Shown here: positions 58,972 to 64,000 of the stretch, in pieces
Layout of the letters: each line of letters begins with the position of its first letter
Numbering within the stretch: position 1 is the first letter of the stretch
From: Aromatoleum buckelii
GTDB lineage: Bacteria; Pseudomonadota; Gammaproteobacteria; Burkholderiales; Rhodocyclaceae
Reading direction: 5' to 3'
Length of the DNA stretch: 64,000 bases
Assembly (NCBI RefSeq): GCF_012910785.2
Contig: NZ_WTVH02000010.1
Coordinates: forward strand, 124,001 to 188,000
Notes under the pieces: model-generated
What the model was told of the DNA's origin: nothing
Databases searched by the model: none
The model's input: the letters and a program-made list of their open reading frames with translations, nothing else
Translations under genes and position numbers: made by a program

Positions 58972-60402
58972 TCACTGCCAGCCGCCGCCGAGCGCCTTGT
59001 ACAGCGCGATGCGGTTCGCCGCGTCGGACTCGCGCACGGCGATCAGCTGGAGCTGGGCGCCGTACAGCGTGCGTTGCGCATCGAGCAGGCCGAGGTAGCT
59101 GTCGACGCCGCCTTTGTAGCGCGCCTCGGACAGCCGGAAACTCTCGGCGGTCGCTTCGACGAGGCGGCGGCGCGCATCGAGCTGCTCGGCGAGGGTCGCG
59201 CGCTCGGCCAGTGCGTCGGCGACTTCGCGGAACGCGCCCTGGATCGCCCTTTCGTACTGCGCGACGTTGATGTCGCGCTGGATCTCGGCGACGTCGAGGT
59301 TCGCGCGCAGGCGGCCGGCCTCGAAAATCGGGATGCGGATCTGCGGTACGAAGCTCCACGTGCCGGAGCCGCTCGAGAACAGGCCGTCGAGCGTGCTGCT
59401 CGCGCTGCCGGCCACCGCGGTCAGCGTGATCGACGGGAAGAACGCGGCGCGCGCTGCGCCGATATTGGCATTGGCCGCGCGCAGCTGGCGCTCCGCCTCG
59501 AGGATGTCGGGGCGGCGCACGAGGACTTCGGACGGCACGCCGGCCGGCAACTCGGCGACTGCAGTCATCATCGTGTCGGCGAGCTGCGGCGGCAGCAGCT
59601 CGGGCGGAACGCGCGCGCCGGCGAGCAGCGCGAGCGCGTTCTCGTCCTGCGCGACGAGCGCGGCGAAACGGGCGGCGTCGGCGCGCGCGTCTTCCTGCAG
59701 CGTCTCGGCCTGCCGCAGGTCGAGCGCCGACACCGCGCCGGCCTCGAAGCTGCGCCGCGTCAGCTCGTACGACTCCTGTCGCGTCCGGTACGTATTGCGC
59801 GCGAGCGCGAGGCGTTCGCGGTCGGCGGCGAGCGTCAGCCACGCGTTCGCGACTTCGGCGACGAGGCTGATCTGCGCGCTGCGGCGCGCCTCCTCGGTGC
59901 CGAGGTACAGTTCCAGCGCCTGCTCGTTGAGGCTGCGCAGGCGGCCGAAGAAATCCAGCTCCCACACCGAAAAGCCGATCGTCGCGCTGTACTGCCGACT
60001 GATCGTCGCATCGCCGTTGCCGTTGCCGCCGCTGCTGCCGCGCACGAGGTCCGCCGGCAGGCGCTGCGCGTTCTGGCCACCGCTCGCGCCGATCGCCGGG
60101 AACAGGTCCGCGCGCTGGATGCGGTACTGCGCGCGGGCGCGCTCGATGTTGAGGGCCGCCACGCGCAGGTCGCGGTTGTTGTCGAGCGCCAGCGCGATCA
60201 GCTCGCGCAGGCCGGGGGCGGCGAAGAAATCGCGCCACGGCAGGGCGTCGGCCGCGACAGCACTTGCCGAAACCGTTTCCGGCGCCTGCGGGAAAGACGC
60301 CGGAACCGGCGCTGGCGGCCGCTGGTAGTCCGGCGCGAGCGTCGAGCATGCGCTCGCGACAGTGGCGGCGAGTGCGGCGGCCAGGATACGCAGTCGGGTC
60401 AT
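58972..60402 (-). CDS. Outer-membrane efflux channel (NodT/OprM family lipoprotein)
   Basis: 476 residues. The signal ends in a lipobox (TVASACSTLAPDYQRPPAPV), and two repeats of the TolC-like fold follow (LIALALDNNRDLRVAALNIE; LVRRPDILEAERQLRAANAN; LDLRQAETLQEDARADAARF). It is the channel of a tripartite pump. Its ATG overlaps the stop of the pump gene (TGATG), so the set is an MFP-RND-OMF operon read leftwards. Confidence 0.93.
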   Translation of the reverse strand: MTRLRILAAALAATVASACSTLAPDYQRPPAPVPASFPQAPETVSASAVAADALPWRDFFAAPGLRELIALALDNNRDLRVAALNIERARAQYRIQRADLFPAIGASGGQNAQRLPADLVRGSSGGNGNGDATISRQYSATIGFSVWELDFFGRLRSLNEQALELYLGTEEARRSAQISLVAEVANAWLTLAADRERLALARNTYRTRQESYELTRRSFEAGAVSALDLRQAETLQEDARADAARFAALVAQDENALALLAGARVPPELLPPQLADTMMTAVAELPAGVPSEVLVRRPDILEAERQLRAANANIGAARAAFFPSITLTAVAGSASSTLDGLFSSGSGTWSFVPQIRIPIFEAGRLRANLDVAEIQRDINVAQYERAIQGAFREVADALAERATLAEQLDARRRLVEATAESFRLSEARYKGGVDSYLGLLDAQRTLYGAQLQLIAVRESDAANRIALYKALGGGWQ

Positions 60403-63400
60403 CACTTGGCTTCCTCGGCGACAGGTGCGATGGTTGCGGGCGGAGCCGGCTTTTTCCGGAAGATGCGCATGATCACGACGTAGAACAGCGGAATGAAGAA
60501 GATGCCGAGCACGGTCGCCGCGATCGTGCCGCCGAGCACGCCGGTGCCGATCGCGTTCTGGCTGCCGGAGCCGGCGCCGCTCGAGATCGCGAGCGGCAGC
60601 ACGCCGAGGCCGAACGCGAGCGAAGTCATCAGGATCGGGCGCAGCCGCATGCGCACCGCTTCGAGCGTCGCGGCGACGAGTTCCTTGCCTTCCTGCTCCA
60701 TCTGCGCTTTCGCGAACTCGACGATCAGGATCGCGTTCTTCGCCGACAGGCCGATCGTCGCGAGCAGGCCGACCTGGAAATAGACGTCGTTCGACAGGCC
60801 TCGCCCGGTCGCCGCCAACAGCGCTCCGAGCACGCCGAGTGGCACCACCAGCATCACCGCGAACGGCACCGACCAGCTTTCGTACAGCGCGGCGAGGCAC
60901 AGGAACACGACCAGCAGTGACAGCGCATACAGCGCCGGCGCCTGCGCCCCGGAACGGCGCTCCTCGTATGAAGTGCCGGTCCATTCGTAGCCGATGCCGG
61001 CAGGCAGCTTCGCGATGATCTCCTCGACCGCGGCCATCGCGTCGCCCGACGACAACCCGGGCGCCGCCTGGCCGAGGAGTTCGACCGACGGCTGGCCGTT
61101 GTAGCGTTCCAGGCGCGGCGAACCGTATTCCCAGTGCGCGGTCGAGAACGCCGACAGCGGCACCATCTCGCCCTGACGGTTGCGCACGTACCACTTCGAC
61201 AGGTCCTCCGGGCTCATGCGCGCGTCGGCGTCGGCCTGCAGATACACTTTCTTGATGCGGCCGCGATCGAGGAAATCGTTCACGTAGGTGCCGCCCCACG
61301 CGGTCGACAGCGTCTCGTTGATGTCCGCGATCGAGACGCCGAGCGCGCCGGCTTTTGCATGGTCGATATCGATCTGGAACTCGGCCATGTCGTCCTGGCC
61401 GTTCGGCCGCACCCCGACGAGCCGCTTGTCCTGCGCCGCGAGCCCGAGGAACTGGTTCCGTGCGGCGATCAGCGCGTCGTGGCCGAGGCCGGAGCGATCC
61501 TGCAGCATGACGTTGAAACCGCTCGCGGTGCCGAGCTCGAGCACGGCCGGCGGCACGAACGCGAACACCATCGCTTCGCGGATCTGCGCGAATGCGGCCA
61601 TCGCGCGCCCGGCAACGGACTTGACGTCCATTCCCGGCTCACCGCGCTCGTCCCAGTCTTGCAGGTTGATGAACGCGATGCCCATGTTCTGGCCGCTGCC
61701 GCCGAAGCTGAAACCGGCCACGGTGAAGATCGAGCGCACCGTGTCCTTTTCGTTCTCGAGGAAATGGTCCTCGACCTTCTTCAGCACCGCCAGCGTGCGA
61801 TCCTGGGTCGCGCCGGCCGGCAGCGTGACCTGGCTGAACATCACGCCCTGGTCTTCTTCGGGCAGGAACGAGGTCGGCATGCGCAGGAACAGCAGCGCGA
61901 GCACGGCAATGATCGCCAGATAGATCGCGAGGAAGCGCAGGCTGCGGTGCAGAATGCGCCCGACAGTCGACTCGTAGCGCCGCGTGTTGCGCGCGAACAT
62001 CCCGTTGAACCAGTGGAAGAAACCCGAGAACCAGCCGCCTTCGCCGTGTTCGTGGCCTTTCTCGACCGGCTTGAGCATCGTCGCGCACAGCGCCGGCGTG
62101 AAGATGATCGCGACCAGCACCGACAGCGCCATCGCCGCGGCGACGGTGATCGAGAACTGCCGGTAGATGACGCCGGTCGAGCCGCCGAAGAACGCCATCG
62201 GGATGAACACCGCCGACAGCACGAGGCCGATGCCCACCAGCGCGCCGGTGATCTGGTCCATCGAGCGCTTCGTCGCCTCCTTCGGCGGCAAGCCCTCTTC
62301 GCTCATGACGCGCTCGACGTTCTCGACGACGACGATCGCGTCATCGACGAGCAGGCCGATCGCGAGCACCAGGCCGAACATCGTCAGCGTATTGATCGTG
62401 AAGCCGAACGCCGCCATCACGCCGAAAGTGCCGAGCAGCACCACCGGCACGGCGATCGTCGGGATCAGCGTCGCGCGGATGTTCTGCAGGAACAGGTACA
62501 TCACGAGGAACACCAGGGCGATCGCTTCGAGCAGCGTCTTGACGACGCCCTGGATCGAGATCGCGACGAAAGGCGTGGTGTCGTAAGGCACCACCACTTT
62601 CACGCCGGCGGGAAAGTACGGCACGAGCTGGTCGAGCCGCGCGCGCACCGCAGCCGCGGTATCGAGCGCGTTCGCGCCGGCGGCGAGCTTGATGCCGATC
62701 GCGGCGGCGGGCTGGCCGTTGTAGCGGCCGACGGTACCGTAGTTCTCGGCGCCGATCTCGATGCGCGCGACGTCCTCGAGGCGCACTTCGCCGCCTTGCG
62801 CGGAACTGCGCAGCAGGATGTCCTCGAACTGCCCGACCGTCTCCAGCCGGCTCTGCGCCGTGATCGACGCGGTGAAACCCTGTCCCTCCACCGCCGGCGT
62901 GCCGCCGAGCTGGCCGGCCGAAACCTCGTTGTTCTGCGTGCGGATCGCGACCTGGACGTCGCCTGGCGTGAGCCCGAACTTCATCAGCTTCGCCGGGTCG
63001 AGCCACACCCGCATTGCGTACTGCGAGCCGAACACCTGCACTTCGCCGACGCCGGTCACGCGCGACAGCGGGTCCTGTACCGACGAGACGAGGAAGTCCG
63101 CCAGGTCGACCTGCTTGAGACTACCGTCCTGCGACACGAAGCCGATCACCATCAGGAAGTTGCGTGACGATTTCGCCACCTGCACGCCCTGCTGCTGCAC
63201 CGCCTGCGGCAGCAGCGGCAAGGCCAGTTGCAGCTTGTTCTGCACCTGCACCTGCGCGATATCGGGATTGATGCCGGCGTCGAACGTCAGCGTCACTGTG
63301 GCCCGGCCGAAGGAGTCCGACGCCGATGCCATGTACAGCAGCCCGTCGAGGCCGGTCATCTTCTGCTCGATGATCTGGGTGACCGAATCCTCCACCGCTT

Positions 63401-63563
63401 TCGCCGAGGCGCCGGGATAACTGGCGTTGATGACGACTGTCGGAGGGGCGATCGACGGGTATTGCGACACCGGCAGCGTCAGGATCGACAGCGCACCGGC
63501 GAGCATGATGACGATCGCGATGACCCACGCGAAAATCGGTCGGTCGATGAAGAAGCGTGCCAT
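60402..63563 (-). CDS. RND multidrug efflux transporter (HAE1 family, AcrB/MexB-like)
   Basis: 1053 residues from the ATG at 63563. Typical start [20 protein letters not shown], pore-domain segments and TM4 with the proton-relay aspartates in [40 protein letters not shown] and [20 protein letters not shown] are HAE1 signatures, and TM10 has [10 protein letters not shown] with the conserved Lys. Proton-driven export of drugs or hydrophobic compounds. No local regulator gene is seen within the window. Confidence 0.95.
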   Translation of the reverse strand: MARFFIDRPIFAWVIAIVIMLAGALSILTLPVSQYPSIAPPTVVINASYPGASAKAVEDSVTQIIEQKMTGLDGLLYMASASDSFGRATVTLTFDAGINPDIAQVQVQNKLQLALPLLPQAVQQQGVQVAKSSRNFLMVIGFVSQDGSLKQVDLADFLVSSVQDPLSRVTGVGEVQVFGSQYAMRVWLDPAKLMKFGLTPGDVQVAIRTQNNEVSAGQLGGTPAVEGQGFTASITAQSRLETVGQFEDILLRSSAQGGEVRLEDVARIEIGAENYGTVGRYNGQPAAAIGIKLAAGANALDTAAAVRARLDQLVPYFPAGVKVVVPYDTTPFVAISIQGVVKTLLEAIALVFLVMYLFLQNIRATLIPTIAVPVVLLGTFGVMAAFGFTINTLTMFGLVLAIGLLVDDAIVVVENVERVMSEEGLPPKEATKRSMDQITGALVGIGLVLSAVFIPMAFFGGSTGVIYRQFSITVAAAMALSVLVAIIFTPALCATMLKPVEKGHEHGEGGWFSGFFHWFNGMFARNTRRYESTVGRILHRSLRFLAIYLAIIAVLALLFLRMPTSFLPEEDQGVMFSQVTLPAGATQDRTLAVLKKVEDHFLENEKDTVRSIFTVAGFSFGGSGQNMGIAFINLQDWDERGEPGMDVKSVAGRAMAAFAQIREAMVFAFVPPAVLELGTASGFNVMLQDRSGLGHDALIAARNQFLGLAAQDKRLVGVRPNGQDDMAEFQIDIDHAKAGALGVSIADINETLSTAWGGTYVNDFLDRGRIKKVYLQADADARMSPEDLSKWYVRNRQGEMVPLSAFSTAHWEYGSPRLERYNGQPSVELLGQAAPGLSSGDAMAAVEEIIAKLPAGIGYEWTGTSYEERRSGAQAPALYALSLLVVFLCLAALYESWSVPFAVMLVVPLGVLGALLAATGRGLSNDVYFQVGLLATIGLSAKNAILIVEFAKAQMEQEGKELVAATLEAVRMRLRPILMTSLAFGLGVLPLAISSGAGSGSQNAIGTGVLGGTIAATVLGIFFIPLFYVVIMRIFRKKPAPPATIAPVAEEAK

Positions 63564-63573
63564 CGTCGCGTCC

Positions 63574-64000
63574 TCAGTTCTTCTGCGCGGCGGCAGGGGG
63601 AGCGGCCGCTGCGGCGGCAGGGGCGGCACCGGCTTCGGTCACCTGCACCTGCGCGCCGGGGCGCACGCGCTGCAGGCCTTCGACGATCACCCGGTCGCCG
63701 TCGGCGAGGCCGGCGGTCACGACCCATTTGTCGCCGAGCGACTGTTCGGCGGTGACGCGGCGCGCCTCGACCTTGCCTTCGCCACCGACGACCATGACCT
63801 GGGCGTTGCCGCGCGGATCGTGGCTGAGCGCAGCATGCGGCACGAGCGCGGCGTCGCTCTTGATGCCCTGCGAGAGCCGCGCCCGCACATACATCCCGGG
63901 CAGCAGTTCGGCGCGCGGATTCGGGAACACCGCGCGCAGCGTCACGCTGCCGGTGCCGGGATCGACGGACACCTCGGAAAACGCGAGCCTGCCTTCGGCG
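63574..64000 (-). CDS. RND pump periplasmic adaptor (AcrA/MexA-like), N-terminus beyond window
   Basis: The visible C-terminal 142 residues are open to the window edge. They show the beta-barrel and membrane-proximal domains of MFP adaptors: [34 protein letters not shown], and [20 protein letters not shown], then an Ala/Pro-rich tail. Ten bases separate it from the pump gene, so it is the first gene of the efflux operon. Confidence 0.93.
   Translation of the reverse strand, partial: AEGRLAFSEVSVDPGTGSVTLRAVFPNPRAELLPGMYVRARLSQGIKSDAALVPHAALSHDPRGNAQVMVVGGEGKVEARRVTAEQSLGDKWVVTAGLADGDRVIVEGLQRVRPGAQVQVTEAGAAPAAAAAAPPAAAQKN

Noticed and set aside
60403-61299. Extension of the outer-membrane channel frame into the pump gene
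   Set aside because: No signal or channel motif; the lipoprotein signal starts at the ATG at 60402.

Overview
The window reads as a high-GC betaproteobacterial chromosome, most likely a denitrifying aromatic degrader of the Rhodocyclales (Aromatoleum/Azoarcus type). This is inferred from gene content and codon use; there is no rRNA or other taxonomic marker here. I saw no tRNA, rRNA or CRISPR array. Both ends cut through genes: a PQQ-type sugar dehydrogenase lipoprotein on the left and an RND membrane-fusion protein on the right.

The core (about 2.9-26.6 kb) looks like a nearly complete locus for anaerobic indoleacetate (auxin) degradation, the pathway described for Aromatoleum aromaticum and A. 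evansii. A tightly coupled minus-strand operon carries, in order of transcription: a GntR regulator, thiolase, AMP-forming acid-CoA ligase (IaaB-like), hydantoinase/carboxylase-type A and B subunits, acyl-CoA dehydrogenase, small and large subunits of a B12-dependent mutase, three subunits of a molybdenum hydroxylase, a MoaD-like protein, a class III CoA-transferase (IaaL-like) and a periplasmic binding protein. A divergent plus-strand set carries a TetR-like regulator with an additional N-terminal HTH, a 3-hydroxyacyl-CoA dehydrogenase/enoyl-CoA hydratase fusion, a 2-aminobenzoate-CoA-ligase-like enzyme and a second binding protein. Together they account for hydroxylation of indoleacetate, ring opening to (2-aminophenyl)succinate, CoA transfer, rearrangement to (2-aminobenzyl)malonyl-CoA, oxidative decarboxylation and beta-oxidation to 2-aminobenzoyl-CoA. 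Active-site features fit this: the mutase keeps the carboxylate-binding Tyr/Arg pair, and the dehydrogenase lacks the usual catalytic Glu. TGTATACA palindromes lie before both operons and are likely GntR operators.

At 26.7-32.1 kb is a KaiC-KaiB-KaiB operon (no KaiA seen) divergent from a PAS-GGDEF-EAL protein. A degraded second copy of the 3' end of the binding-protein gene lies immediately beyond this block, so the cassette seems to have been inserted or bracketed by a duplication. It is followed by a hotdog thioesterase, an unknown protein, a zinc ribbon and a MalT-type LuxR regulator (32.4-36.6 kb).

The remainder (36.8-64 kb) is mixed: a heavy-metal two-component system with a candidate cop box, NudC, a patatin, an EAL-only YuxH-like protein, a toxin-antitoxin patch (frameshifted TacT, VapBC), a PHB-depolymerase-like esterase coupled to a TDT transporter, a thioredoxin-reductase-like enzyme, a complete IS1182-type element with CTAG target duplication, an AidB-like dehydrogenase, a GST, a DUF2760-Hsp70-Hsp70 chaperone operon, Dps, two small membrane/periplasmic proteins, and an RND efflux operon running off the right end.
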